In this document: piece by piece, positions 34,972 to 42,051 of the stretch
How positions within the stretch are numbered: position 1 is the stretch's first letter
Layout of the letters: the number at the start of each line of letters is the position of its first letter
Source: Culturomica sp.
Lineage (GTDB): Bacteria; Bacteroidota; Bacteroidia; Bacteroidales; Marinifilaceae
Reading direction: 5' to 3'
Assembly (NCBI GenBank): GCA_031271755.1
Contig: JAISVB010000034.1
Span: 1-64,000 of the forward strand
DNA length: 64,000 bases
Position numbers and translations under genes: made by a program
Notes under the pieces: generated by a model
Databases searched by the model: none
What the model was told of the DNA's origin: nothing
Seen by the model: the letters and a program-made list of their open reading frames with translations, nothing else

Positions 34972-35934
34972 TTATTTTTTCAGTTCGTTCCAGACAAGAG
35001 CCGCCGCTCCGTAAATGGCAGCGTTTTTATCCAATTGGGAAGGCAGCAATTTGACTTTGTTGGAAAATATCTTCAACATGTTCATTTCCATGTAGTCTTT
35101 GGTCGGTTTGAAGATCAGGTCTCCGGCCTTGGCCAGGCCGCCGAACAGGAAGATCGCTTCCGGGCTGGTAATGGCTACGGTGTTGGCCAATGCTTCGCCC
35201 AGCATCTTGCCGGTGTAGTCGAATGTATATTTGGCGATCATATCCCCCCGGTGAGCCGCGTCGGCGACCATTTTAGAGGTCATGTCGTTAAAGGGTATCG
35301 ACCGCAATTCGCTGGGATCGTTGTATTTGGCCATCATTTTATAGGCGGTTCTCTTGACCCCGGTGGCCGAAACATAGGTTTCCAAACATCCTTTCCGGCC
35401 GCATCCGCACTGCCTGCCGTTGGGGGATACAATGGTGTGTCCCAGTTCGCCGGCGAATCCGTCGTGTCCGTAAATCAACGCTCCGTTGGCGACATATCCG
35501 CTTCCTAAGCCGGTTCCCAGCGTCACCATCACAAAATCTTTCATGTTTTTAGCGCCTCCGTAGACCATCTCTCCGATAGCGGCTGCGTTGGCGTCGTTGG
35601 TCAGGAATACCGGCAAGGCAGGGTAATATTCTTTCATCAGGTCGCAGAGCGGAAGTACTCCCTGCCACCGGAGATTGGGAGCGAATTCGATAGCTCCGGT
35701 ATAGTAATTGCCGTTCGGCGCGCCGATCCCGATCCCCACCAGTTCCACGCCGTCGCGTATGGTATTGAGCACCTTTTCGATGGCTAAGTGCAACTCTTTC
35801 AAGTAGTCGTTGATATCTTCGTGTTTCTGCGTTTCGATGTGTCCATCCGCCAAATAGTTGCCTTCTTTGTCAATAAAACCGAACGGGGTATTTATTCCAC
35901 CGATATCGATACCCAATGCTACTTGTTTTTTCAT
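34972..35934 (-). CDS. ROK-family sugar kinase (glucokinase-like)
   Basis: ROK proteins phosphorylate hexoses such as glucose, mannose or N-acetylmannosamine in the cytoplasm. The N-terminal ATP loop is GIDIGGINTPFGFID, with LTNDANAAAIGE (catalytic Asp in the sugar site), GTGLGSGYV and the ROK zinc motif CGCGRKGCLETY near residue 168. There is no helix-turn-helix N-terminus, so it is a kinase rather than a repressor. Its position immediately before a GH92 alpha-mannosidase suggests it phosphorylates the released hexose; that link is inference. At 320 residues the length is typical. Confidence 0.92.
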   Translation of the reverse strand: MKKQVALGIDIGGINTPFGFIDKEGNYLADGHIETQKHEDINDYLKELHLAIEKVLNTIRDGVELVGIGIGAPNGNYYTGAIEFAPNLRWQGVLPLCDLMKEYYPALPVFLTNDANAAAIGEMVYGGAKNMKDFVMVTLGTGLGSGYVANGALIYGHDGFAGELGHTIVSPNGRQCGCGRKGCLETYVSATGVKRTAYKMMAKYNDPSELRSIPFNDMTSKMVADAAHRGDMIAKYTFDYTGKMLGEALANTVAITSPEAIFLFGGLAKAGDLIFKPTKDYMEMNMLKIFSNKVKLLPSQLDKNAAIYGAAALVWNELKK

Positions 35935-35977
35935 GTCTGTTTCTTTTTTATGTTATAATCATATACAGAGTAAGGGA

Positions 35978-35985
35978 CAAATATA
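35978..35985 (-). promoter_or_regulatory. -7 box TATATTTG for the ROK-GH92-ispD operon
   Basis: Read on the - strand, TATATTTG is a perfect TAnnTTTG box about 45 nt before the ROK start codon, just after the U-run of the terminator at 35987-36022. No TTG element is seen at -33, where the terminator stem sits. Confidence 0.4.
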
Positions 35986-35986
35986 G

Positions 35987-36022
35987 AAAAAAAATAAGAG
36001 ATCGGGTGTCCGACCTCTTATT
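35987..36022 (-). terminator. Intrinsic terminator / attenuator hairpin upstream of ROK
   Basis: On the - strand an 8-bp stem (AATAAGAG with CTCTTATT), a single mismatch and 4 more base pairs close a four-base loop. The stem is followed by eight T residues. It is a good intrinsic terminator. It lies in the leader of the ROK operon if transcription starts at the promoter at 36094-36122, or it ends a short RNA from that promoter, or it ends readthrough from the gene at 36205. Confidence 0.7.
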
Positions 36023-36088
36023 AATTACTAACTACTAACCTAAACATACAAACTCATGAAAAAAACTCCTTTTTTCAAATCGTTTTGC
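35987..36088 (-). ncRNA. Candidate small RNA or attenuator leader
   Basis: A strong promoter (36094-36122) and an intrinsic terminator (ending at 35987) delimit an RNA of about 100 nt on the - strand. Within it GGAG (36066-36069) sits in the loop of an A6/T6-7 hairpin. Eight nt later a five-codon ORF reads MSLYV-stop (36040-36057). Next comes a run of stop triplets in all frames (TAG, TAG, TAG, TAA, TAA), and then the terminator stem. It could be an independent small RNA or a translation-linked attenuator for the ROK operon. I do not recognise a named RNA family with certainty. Confidence 0.4.
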
Positions 36089-36093
36089 TGGTA

Positions 36094-36122
36094 CAAAGAT
36101 ATAGAAATTTTTAATATAACAA
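36094..36122 (-). promoter_or_regulatory. Strong Bacteroidota promoter (- strand)
   Basis: On the - strand TTGTTG (reading down from 36125) is followed, 18 nt after its last G, by TATCTTTG at 36101-36094, a perfect TAnnTTTG box with a proper -33 TTG. It is one of the best matches in the window. It drives the candidate small RNA or leader ahead of the ROK operon. Confidence 0.6.
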
Positions 36123-36204
36123 CAATTTGATTGTTAAAAATTTTAATTATCTGGAAAATTAGAGGAAAAAAGAAGCACCACAGAACCAAGATATTTTCTT
36201 ATTT

Positions 36205-36780
36205 TTATAATGGTGTTTCTTCTCCTTCCCAAAGGTTGATGGATTCGTTCATCAGATAAGAACGCGTATATGTTTTGCTTTGGTAGGTTGTTGCCGTATT
36301 TTGTACAAATTGCCCCTGCTCATTAATTACATAGCTAATATCTTGTCTGTATCCGCTGAAACTTGAGAACGTTGCCAACGGAATAGAAACTGTTGAGACA
36401 GGCTTGATGGTGGTGACTATGATTTGATTTTGTGCATCAATTCGGAATTGCTTAACATATACGTCTGTTACACAAACGGCGGCTTCCAATGTACTCACAA
36501 CTATTCCAAAGGTATTTACAACACACAGTACATCCGTTCGCCAGTCTGTGGCTCCTCCGAATGAAACAGCTAATAATACATTGCTACTACCGGGAATCAT
36601 AAATTTTCTGAAGGATGACGCTCCTAATTCAGGGTCTGTAGATGCACTCACATATTGAGTCAGTTGCATATTATCATATAGTCTGTCTGGAATGACATTA
36701 TTTTGATTTTCAACCCCATAAGCGTGTCCTTTAAATTGAGTTTCCTTCGTTGCGTTAAACGGGAGACTTTGTGTCGGCAT
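36205..36780 (-). CDS. Hypothetical protein, unknown family
   Basis: The ATG at 36780 gives 191 residues starting MPTQSLPFNATKETQFKGHA; a TTG at 36855 extends the frame but that extension looks unconvincing. There is no signal peptide and no membrane segment. The sequence is rich in beta-prone Thr, Val and Ser stretches (SSFRKFMIPGSSNVLLAVSFGG) and ends ESINLWEGEETPL. I do not recognise it. It is AT-rich relative to both the host core and the phage late genes. It lies next to the presumed left end of the Mu-like prophage, so it could be a host gene or prophage cargo. Confidence 0.55.
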   Translation of the reverse strand: MPTQSLPFNATKETQFKGHAYGVENQNNVIPDRLYDNMQLTQYVSASTDPELGASSFRKFMIPGSSNVLLAVSFGGATDWRTDVLCVVNTFGIVVSTLEAAVCVTDVYVKQFRIDAQNQIIVTTIKPVSTVSIPLATFSSFSGYRQDISYVINEQGQFVQNTATTYQSKTYTRSYLMNESINLWEGEETPL

Positions 36781-37020
36781 TTTGCTTATAACTTCTTTTA
36801 TTGGCAGATCTGCAAAGCAGATTATGGAGTAACAGGCAAAATGAGAATTTTTCAATAGAGGCTTAAAATGATGAAAATGTCAATAAATACAGGGAGTTTG
36901 AGGGATTTAAGAACGAAAAAATGATGAATGAGAATTTTCAAAAAGTACCTGTTTTCTGCAAAATAGGTGTACGATGACGGTAAAATAGCTGTCAATTCTT
37001 TCAAAAACCTTTCAAATCCC

Positions 37021-37061
37021 TTTAAATACGCCTTTAAGCGGGTTTTAAACGATTTTTAAAA
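37021..37061. repeat. Phased TTTAAA array 1 (intergenic)
   Basis: Four TTTAAA-like steps are centred near 37024, 37036, 37047 and 37058, spaced 11-12 bp, about one helical turn. It is in non-coding DNA next to the presumed left end. Four similar arrays occur elsewhere in the prophage. Confidence 0.6.
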
Positions 37062-37120
37062 GCGAGGCAAAAACGTAAAAAGAAGAGGTTTTTTGAGTTT
37101 TCTCCACCCTCACCCTCTTG

Positions 37121-37213
37121 AGTTGGGCTTACAAGTTGGGCTTACATTTTTAGGTATTGGGCTTACAAGTTGGGCTTACATTTTGGACGGACATTTTAGG
37201 CATTGGGATTGAC
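37121..37213. repeat. 13-bp repeats AGTTGGGCTTACA near the prophage left end
   Basis: Exact copies of AGTTGGGCTTACA lie at 37121-37133, 37134-37146 and 37168-37180. A 12-bp variant ATTGGGCTTACA is at 37156-37167 and a degenerate copy ATTGGGATTGAC at 37202-37213. The copies form head-to-tail pairs separated by the related spacer TTTTAGG. Their place just beyond the repressor gene fits transposase end-binding sites (as MuA L1-L3 in Mu) or repressor operators. Which of these is unknown. Confidence 0.7.
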
Positions 37214-37266
37214 TTTTGCCGCCCGGTCAAGAGTACCTATGACACCTGACGATAAAACAATAGGCC

Positions 37267-37695
37267 TTATCCAAATCCTACCTTTTTTACAGCATCCTTT
37301 GCACCCTCCACAGCCCCTTTTTGATTCGTAGATTCCAACGCCCCGATGTATTTATTTAACCTTGCAATTTCTTCATCTTTCTCCTTCAATTCCGATTTAA
37401 GGAATGCCACTATTCCATCGTTTTCTGGCTGCCTATCTTTACAAACACTTTCCTGCACTATTAACCCATTATCATCACGAAGCATCTGGCCGTTACCGGT
37501 GAGTAGCCAGATCGGATTGATATCAGGAAATTTAACTATGATTTTAGCAATTACAACATCCGAAACCGTCGATTTTAGTTTGTCTGAATCCAATAACCCT
37601 CGTTTTATTCCTAAAATATCGTAAAATTTAGCAATCTTAATCTTTTTAAAATCAAGATATTGTAAAATCCTATTCTTTGTAGTATCTAAAATCAT
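37267..37695 (-). CDS. Prophage repressor-like HTH protein
   Basis: The 142-residue protein is divergent from the early phage genes, in the position of the Mu c repressor. The N-terminal half (residues about 3-65) is a lambda-type helix-turn-helix, with KIAKFYDILGIKRGLLDSDKLK and the motif INPIWLLTGNGQML that commonly ends such domains in Bacteroidota phage repressors. The C-terminal half is a charged coiled coil (KSELKEKDEEIARLNKYIGALE), probably for oligomerisation. There is no S24 autoprotease domain, so induction would not be by simple RecA-stimulated self-cleavage. Confidence 0.78.
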   Translation of the reverse strand: MILDTTKNRILQYLDFKKIKIAKFYDILGIKRGLLDSDKLKSTVSDVVIAKIIVKFPDINPIWLLTGNGQMLRDDNGLIVQESVCKDRQPENDGIVAFLKSELKEKDEEIARLNKYIGALESTNQKGAVEGAKDAVKKVGFG

Positions 37696-37743
37696 AGTTT
37701 ATTTCTTGATTTGTAGCTAAGATTATAGTAATATTGCAGTACA

Positions 37744-37756
37744 TTTACGGCGTAAA
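37744..37756. promoter_or_regulatory. Candidate operator between the repressor and early genes
   Basis: The divergent intergenic region contains TTTAC-GGC-GTAAA, a 5-bp inverted repeat with a 3-bp spacer, followed by ACGGCCTAAAGGTAC, which partly repeats it. It sits between the divergent repressor and Ner-like starts, where operators are expected. The extent of the site is uncertain. Confidence 0.4.
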
Positions 37757-37798
37757 TACGGCCTAAAGGTACGAAATAAACACTAAAACAGCAAAGCG

Positions 37799-37969
37799 AT
37801 GAATGAGATCATGTTACCAACGCCCCAACGGAAGGAGCTGGAGAAGATTTTTAAGGTTTCCCGGATGACCATCTGGCAGGCACTAAAGGGAAGGAGCAAC
37901 AGTCCGATGGCGCAACGGATCCGGAAGGCAGCCCTTGAAAAGGGCGGGAAAGAGTTTATTAACGCTTAA
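37799..37969 (+). CDS. Small HTH protein, Ner-like early regulator
   Basis: A 56-residue protein starts MNEIMLPTPQRKELEKIFKVSR, and its second helix-turn-helix part reads SRMTIWQALKGRSNSPMAQRIR. The pattern 'v...tvwqaLkgrsnsp.a.rIR..Al..Gg' is a compact DNA-binding fold seen in small Bacteroidota phage regulators. As the first rightward early gene opposite the repressor it holds the place of Mu ner, which turns down early and repressor transcription. The role is inferred from position and fold. Confidence 0.65.
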   Translation: MNEIMLPTPQRKELEKIFKVSRMTIWQALKGRSNSPMAQRIRKAALEKGGKEFINA

Positions 37970-37980
37970 ATCACAATCCC

Positions 37981-38145
37981 ATGTATTGGTACAAAGACAA
38001 TTGGAACGGTGGCATTCATGAGTTTAAAACACTTTCCGCCGCCAAAAAAGCCGCGAAAGATGAGTGTGGATGTACGATTTACATCCACAAAAAAGGTTCC
38101 GGCATTATCCATACAGTTAAGGCATCCGGGTATTGTTACCCATGA
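37981..38145 (+). CDS. Small hypothetical phage protein (54 aa)
   Basis: An ATG at 37981 begins MYWYKDNWNGGIHEFKTLSA and the frame ends SGYCYP-stop at 38145. It contains CGCTIYIH and YCYP, so three or four Cys could bind a metal, but no known fold is recognised. It starts 11 nt after the Ner-like gene and ends just before a structured non-coding segment. It is judged real from its codon-like composition and tight spacing, with modest confidence. Confidence 0.5.
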   Translation: MYWYKDNWNGGIHEFKTLSAAKKAAKDECGCTIYIHKKGSGIIHTVKASGYCYP

Positions 38146-38162
38146 ATCTAAGAGGTTAACTT

Positions 38163-38208
38163 TTCCCGGATGGTCAGAGAGGTGGTTCGATTCCACCTCC
38201 GGGAACCA
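38163..38208 (+). other. tRNA-like minihelix (acceptor stem + T-arm + CCA, no anticodon arm)
   Basis: TTCCCGGA (38163-38170) pairs perfectly with TCCGGGAA (38198-38205), which is followed by CCA (206-208). Inside lies a canonical T-arm, GGTGG-TTCGATT-CCACC (38181-38197), with the invariant G53-C61-type closing pair and TTCGA loop. Only ten bases (TGGTCAGAGA, D-loop-like) link the acceptor to the T-arm. The D stem, anticodon arm and variable loop are therefore missing; the element is 46 nt against about 75 nt for a tRNA. It lies 16 nt before the transposase start codon. Confidence 0.7.
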
Positions 38209-38224
38209 AAAACACAAAAAACAC

Positions 38225-40216
38225 ATGCGTGTAGACGAATACAACAGGATTTTGATAGGTTACGAGGAGGTGGTGCCGGTAGTTTTCAAAAAAGGTACCT
38301 ACGATATTGCACTGCATCGGCAAAGCATCATCACCACCTGTCGTGGTGGCTGTGGCCGGGAGGTGGAGATCATTTACGACGAATGCTCTCCTTCGTATCA
38401 GACCAAAATCCGCGCCGTGTTGGGTGATCCGCGTGAGATGTTGGGCCTTGTGAAAAAGGGCGAACCTGTTCTGCCGCTCTCGGAACTCTCCGACCGTGAA
38501 TTTTCCATCTGCCAGGCGCGTTATACGCTGGTAAACAGTTACCGGGATTATGCAGCAGAGCACAAGGCGCGGGCGAAGGGTACCGTGAATGCGAAGCAGG
38601 AGTTTGTCGACCTTGTGAACAGCGGACTGCTCTGTGATGCAGCTTATGCCGTTACCGGTGATGTGTCCTTTAAGACACTGGAGCGGTGGAGTAAGCGCCT
38701 GAGGGACTTCGGAGAAGAGATGAACGCTCTTGTTCCTGAGCGTAAGCGCAGTAATGCCACCTCGACCACCCTCTCTGCGGCGGAGCAGGAGCTTCTTATA
38801 AAGATCATCCGGAACCACTATTGCCAACCCGTACAGCCAACCCTTGCAGACTCTTTACGCATCGTGGAGGCTGTTTTCAAATCTTTCCATATGCCGGTAC
38901 CGGGTGAGGCAAAATGCCGCCGTTTTATGCGTCGGTGGATCGAGCAGAACGGCGCCCTTGTGGAAGCGGCCCGGCGCGGTGTAAAAGCAATGAAAGACAA
39001 ATTTATGCCTTATGTGGAGCGTGATCCGGAGAGCATCCGGTTCCTGGACGTATTGGTGGCGGACGGCCACGTGATGAATTTCCAGGTGGAATACACGGTA
39101 CCGGACAAATCGGGCCGCGAGGTTACGCGGACGGGCCGGCCGACAATGATCGCCTGGCAGGACATGCGCACGGGCGCGATCATGGGGTTTGAGTTGATGA
39201 TGACGGAGAACACCCTCTGCGTTGCGAGCTCCTTCCGCCTGGCGTGCATGCAGGCGGCGCGGATGTGCGGGAGCACGCAGTCGGCGGTGCTGCCGCGGAT
39301 GGTGTATTTGGACAACGGTAAAGCCTTTAAGAACAAGTTTTTCAATGAGACGGTGAACCTGAAGAACAGCGTCGGTGGCCTCTTTGAACAGTTGAAAGCA
39401 CACGGGTTCGAGGGTGTGCAGTACGCCCTTCCCTATAACGCCCAGACAAAGACCATAGAGCGCTCCTGGCGTAATTTCTTAGAGGTTGAAAAGCAGGCGG
39501 TGTATTACACCGGTAACTGCATAGACAATAAACCGGCGTACCTCCAGCGCAACGAAACGTGGCACCGGGAGGCGCTGCAAAATGAGATAAGCAAAAAGGG
39601 TATGCTCACCCTCCCGGGCGCCTACGCCATGATCGCCCGGTGGGTGGAGGAGTATAACGCCCGGGAGGGAAGCGGCAAATACCTTGCCGGCAGCAGCCCT
39701 GCGGGGTTGGCTGCACAGCAACTCCCGGATGTGGATCTGCGGGGCCGGATCCTGCCGGCGGATACACTCAACTACATGATCATGCAGCGGAGGACCTGCA
39801 CGATCAAAAGGAACGGCGTACAGGTGAACGGGGCGTGGTATTACAACGCGGCGGAGATGGCCTTACTCCCCAAAAACGAGATCGACGTGATCGTTAAATA
39901 CGACATGTTCAATCCTGATAAAGTGTACGTTTTCCGCACGGACGGCACCTATTGGTGTGAGGCGGGTTACTTTATCGGGCAGAAGGTGCATGCAATGTAT
40001 AAGCTGGGCTCCGAATCACAGCAGCGGGCAGCGAAGGCGGCCATCGGGACGGTGGAGCGGATTATTCACACGGCCTCCAACATGGCAAAGAACCTCAAGA
40101 ACGGAGGGCAGGTGCTTGATTACCGGATCGGGGAGTTGGATGTTGCACCGGCGGTTCGGCAGCTTGGGACCACTCCCCAGGTGGATGACGGCCTGGATGA
40201 CATCCGGATGTACTAA
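38225..40216 (+). CDS. Mu-like DDE transposase (MuA type)
   Basis: This protein catalyses strand transfer for replicative transposition of the prophage. The ATG at 38225 gives 663 residues. The frame is open upstream but that part covers the tRNA-like element and an earlier gene. The catalytic core has the DDE triad as D280 (LVADGHVMNF), D363 (VYLDNGKAFKN) and E412 (TKTIERSWRNF). The N-terminal third contains a Cys pair region (TTCRGGCGRE) and winged-helix DNA-binding segments. The C-terminal third would contact MuB. It is followed 43 nt later by the MuB-like gene. Confidence 0.93.
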   Translation: MRVDEYNRILIGYEEVVPVVFKKGTYDIALHRQSIITTCRGGCGREVEIIYDECSPSYQTKIRAVLGDPREMLGLVKKGEPVLPLSELSDREFSICQARYTLVNSYRDYAAEHKARAKGTVNAKQEFVDLVNSGLLCDAAYAVTGDVSFKTLERWSKRLRDFGEEMNALVPERKRSNATSTTLSAAEQELLIKIIRNHYCQPVQPTLADSLRIVEAVFKSFHMPVPGEAKCRRFMRRWIEQNGALVEAARRGVKAMKDKFMPYVERDPESIRFLDVLVADGHVMNFQVEYTVPDKSGREVTRTGRPTMIAWQDMRTGAIMGFELMMTENTLCVASSFRLACMQAARMCGSTQSAVLPRMVYLDNGKAFKNKFFNETVNLKNSVGGLFEQLKAHGFEGVQYALPYNAQTKTIERSWRNFLEVEKQAVYYTGNCIDNKPAYLQRNETWHREALQNEISKKGMLTLPGAYAMIARWVEEYNAREGSGKYLAGSSPAGLAAQQLPDVDLRGRILPADTLNYMIMQRRTCTIKRNGVQVNGAWYYNAAEMALLPKNEIDVIVKYDMFNPDKVYVFRTDGTYWCEAGYFIGQKVHAMYKLGSESQQRAAKAAIGTVERIIHTASNMAKNLKNGGQVLDYRIGELDVAPAVRQLGTTPQVDDGLDDIRMY

Positions 40217-40259
40217 TCTTTGTTACAAATGGGAATAATAACGACTTAAATAGCTAATT

Positions 40260-41183
40260 ATGGCAAATTTACGGAAACAATTAGAGGCGCACCTTTCGGA
40301 CCACGGCTTTAGCCAGGAGGGTGTGGCAAAGGCGCTGGGTATCACGGGGGCTGTCCTTTCGGGCTGGCGCCGGGGCACGTACAAGGGTGATAACGGGCGT
40401 ATCGACGCGCTGGTGGAGGCATACCTTTCGCGTGCGGCGAGTATCGCCAAAAAATCGGAGGGCGTCTATAAGGACTTTGATTTCGTGGAAACGAGCGTGT
40501 ACGACAAGATCGTTAAAGGCATCGAACTGGCGGAAATCCGCGGCAGCATCCGCGTTGTGACGGGTGATTCGGGTGTGGGCAAGACAACGGCTTTAAAGCG
40601 GCTCAAGGAGCAAAACGAGAGCATGATTCTGCTCCAGGCCTATCCGGGTATCCGGAAAAACCGGGTGCTGGCAAAATTGGCCAAAGAGGCCGGTTTTTCG
40701 CTCCGCGGCTCCTTTGATGATCTTTTCGAGGAGTTGACGGAGCGCCTGGAGGGCAGCGGGCGGCTGATCGCTGTTGACGAAGCGGAACACCTTCCGATCG
40801 AGGCAGTGGACGCGATCCGGCGGCTGAATGACTTTACCGGGTGTCCGGTTGTTCTGGTGGGCCTTCCGGTGTTCTACGACATGCTGCGGGGGCACCAGCA
40901 CGATTATGCCTATGTGTATAACCGCATTTCGATCCCGATCCGTTCGGAGCGCCTTTTGAAGGAGGACGTAGCGCGGATGGTGGCAACGATCCTTCGTTCG
41001 GATGTGGATGCGGAGGTGTGGCTTTCGGCCTGCGGCGGCATCGGGCGGGATTTGAGGGAGGTGGTGCTGGAGAGCATCCGGGTGGCCGGTGTAAACGGGA
41101 TTACCCCGGACGATACGGAAAAATTCTTAAAGGTGATCCGGCGGGTGACCAAGGAGTTAAGCAGAACGGCTAATATGAGGTAA
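40260..41183 (+). CDS. MuB-like target-selection AAA+ ATPase
   Basis: MuB binds target DNA, activates the transposase and confers target immunity. The 307-residue protein has an N-terminal Xre-type helix-turn-helix (residues about 5-55, FSQEGVAKALGITGAVLSGW). An AAA+ domain follows, with Walker A GDSGVGKT at 102-109 and Walker B LIAVDEAEHL (Asp173-Glu174). The HTH plus ATPase architecture is that of MuB. It is 43 nt after the transposase gene and 2 nt before the next gene. Confidence 0.9.
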   Translation: MANLRKQLEAHLSDHGFSQEGVAKALGITGAVLSGWRRGTYKGDNGRIDALVEAYLSRAASIAKKSEGVYKDFDFVETSVYDKIVKGIELAEIRGSIRVVTGDSGVGKTTALKRLKEQNESMILLQAYPGIRKNRVLAKLAKEAGFSLRGSFDDLFEELTERLEGSGRLIAVDEAEHLPIEAVDAIRRLNDFTGCPVVLVGLPVFYDMLRGHQHDYAYVYNRISIPIRSERLLKEDVARMVATILRSDVDAEVWLSACGGIGRDLREVVLESIRVAGVNGITPDDTEKFLKVIRRVTKELSRTANMR

Positions 41184-41185
41184 TT

Positions 41186-41758
41186 ATGGACACGGCTTGC
41201 ACACAAAAACAAAACGGCCGGATTCACGCCCTGTTCAGCGATCTGGGGTGGAACGAGTTCGTGTATGGCAGCTGGCTCAAGGCTTACTATCATGTGGAAT
41301 GTCCGGGTGATCTGACCGGAGGGGAGGCTTCCCGGCTCATTCGGGAGCTCTCGGAGATCTTAAAGAACCAGCGGCGGAACCAGGAGGCCGGTGATGGCGA
41401 AAGGATGATCACATCGAAGCAGGAGACCTATTTAAAAACGCTCTGGCTTGGTGTTGACTATTCGAAGGGTGACAGCGGGGATAAACACCTGTCACAGTTC
41501 CTTTTGAAGCGGTTCCGGGTGAGGAAGGCGGGTGATTTGACGTGCCGGCAGGCGATCGCGTGCATTGCAATGATTAAATCCATGATCGCGCAGGCCGAGA
41601 AGCGTGCCGGTCGTACCACGGTACTGGATAAGAAGAGCCGTTGCCGGTATTGCGACGCCCTCATCATGTGGGTGCAGTTGCAGGACGGGCGGCGTATGGC
41701 GTTTGATTTTGATGATCAAAACCAGGCGACGAATTTCCATGAATGCGTAAAATCATGA
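41186..41758 (+). CDS. GemA-like (Mu gp16, DUF1018-like) protein
   Basis: The 190-residue protein has a central MITSKQETYLKTLWLGVDYSKG segment followed by a helical DLTCRQAIACIAMIKSMIAQ, similar in plan to the GemA/gp16 family that modulates host gene expression in Mu. The C-terminus carries CRYCDALIMWVQLQDGRRMAFD, a small CxxC knuckle of the type found in phage single-strand or RNA-binding proteins. The family match is moderate. The TGA stop overlaps the ATG of the Mor-like gene (ATGA), implying coupled translation. Confidence 0.6.
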   Translation: MDTACTQKQNGRIHALFSDLGWNEFVYGSWLKAYYHVECPGDLTGGEASRLIRELSEILKNQRRNQEAGDGERMITSKQETYLKTLWLGVDYSKGDSGDKHLSQFLLKRFRVRKAGDLTCRQAIACIAMIKSMIAQAEKRAGRTTVLDKKSRCRYCDALIMWVQLQDGRRMAFDFDDQNQATNFHECVKS

Positions 41759-42039
41759 GTGCGTTAAGTAGGGATATGCAGCTTGTGGCCGAGGTGATCG
41801 GCGAGGATGCGACGCTGAGGCTGATGAGTCGCCTGGGCGGTGTGAATGTGTACATTCCGCGTCCGGGGGCGGATGATATTCTTTCCCACCTGCGGAACAA
41901 TGCGATGGACGTGAAGGTAACGGCGGCGGAGCTGGGCGTGAGCCAGAGTAAGGTATACCGGGTATTGAAAGAATACCGGGAGAGCCTTCCGGACCGGCGG
42001 CAGTTGACCATTTTCGACAGCCCGGATTACACGGTATAA
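41755..42039 (+). CDS. Mor-like middle transcription activator
   Basis: In Mu, Mor activates middle transcription after early replication. The ATG at 41755 overlaps the previous stop and gives 94 residues. An N-terminal dimerisation part reads LVAEVIGEDATLRLMSRLGG-VNVYIPRP, in which the 'vyIP' strand is characteristic of Mor/C proteins. The C-terminal helix-turn-helix reads VTAAELGVSQSKVYRVLKEY. An upstream in-frame ATG at 41743 is less likely. Position after transposition genes supports the role; the target promoter is not identified. Confidence 0.8.
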   Translation: MSALSRDMQLVAEVIGEDATLRLMSRLGGVNVYIPRPGADDILSHLRNNAMDVKVTAAELGVSQSKVYRVLKEYRESLPDRRQLTIFDSPDYTV

Positions 42040-42051
42040 ACAGATAAAGAG

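Larger units (their letters stand above)
36781..37266. other. AT-rich intergenic region holding the presumed prophage left end
   Basis: This stretch of 486 nt has no gene. It contains a phased TTTAAA array (37021-37061) and a cluster of 13-bp repeats (37121-37213), both listed separately. In Mu the left attachment site lies a few hundred bases beyond the end of the repressor gene. By analogy the left end of this prophage should be here, but I cannot see the terminal dinucleotide or the target duplication without the right end. Confidence 0.5.

Noticed and set aside
36205-36855. The longer form of the hypothetical protein starting with TTG at 36855
   Set aside because: The extra 25 residues do not form a signal peptide or known domain and the start is a rare codon; the ATG at 36780 is preferred.
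37121-37213. CRISPR array
   Set aside because: Repeats are 12-13 bp, partly directly adjacent and without unique spacers of constant length; no cas genes are near.
38161-38210. A complete tRNA gene
   Set aside because: The acceptor, T-arm and CCA are perfect, but only ten bases separate acceptor and T-arm. There is no room for an anticodon arm and no upstream alternative acceptor.
38009-38224. N-terminal extension of the transposase from the open upstream frame
   Set aside because: The extension overlaps a small gene and the tRNA-like element and has unconvincing protein composition. The ATG at 38225 gives the expected N-terminus.
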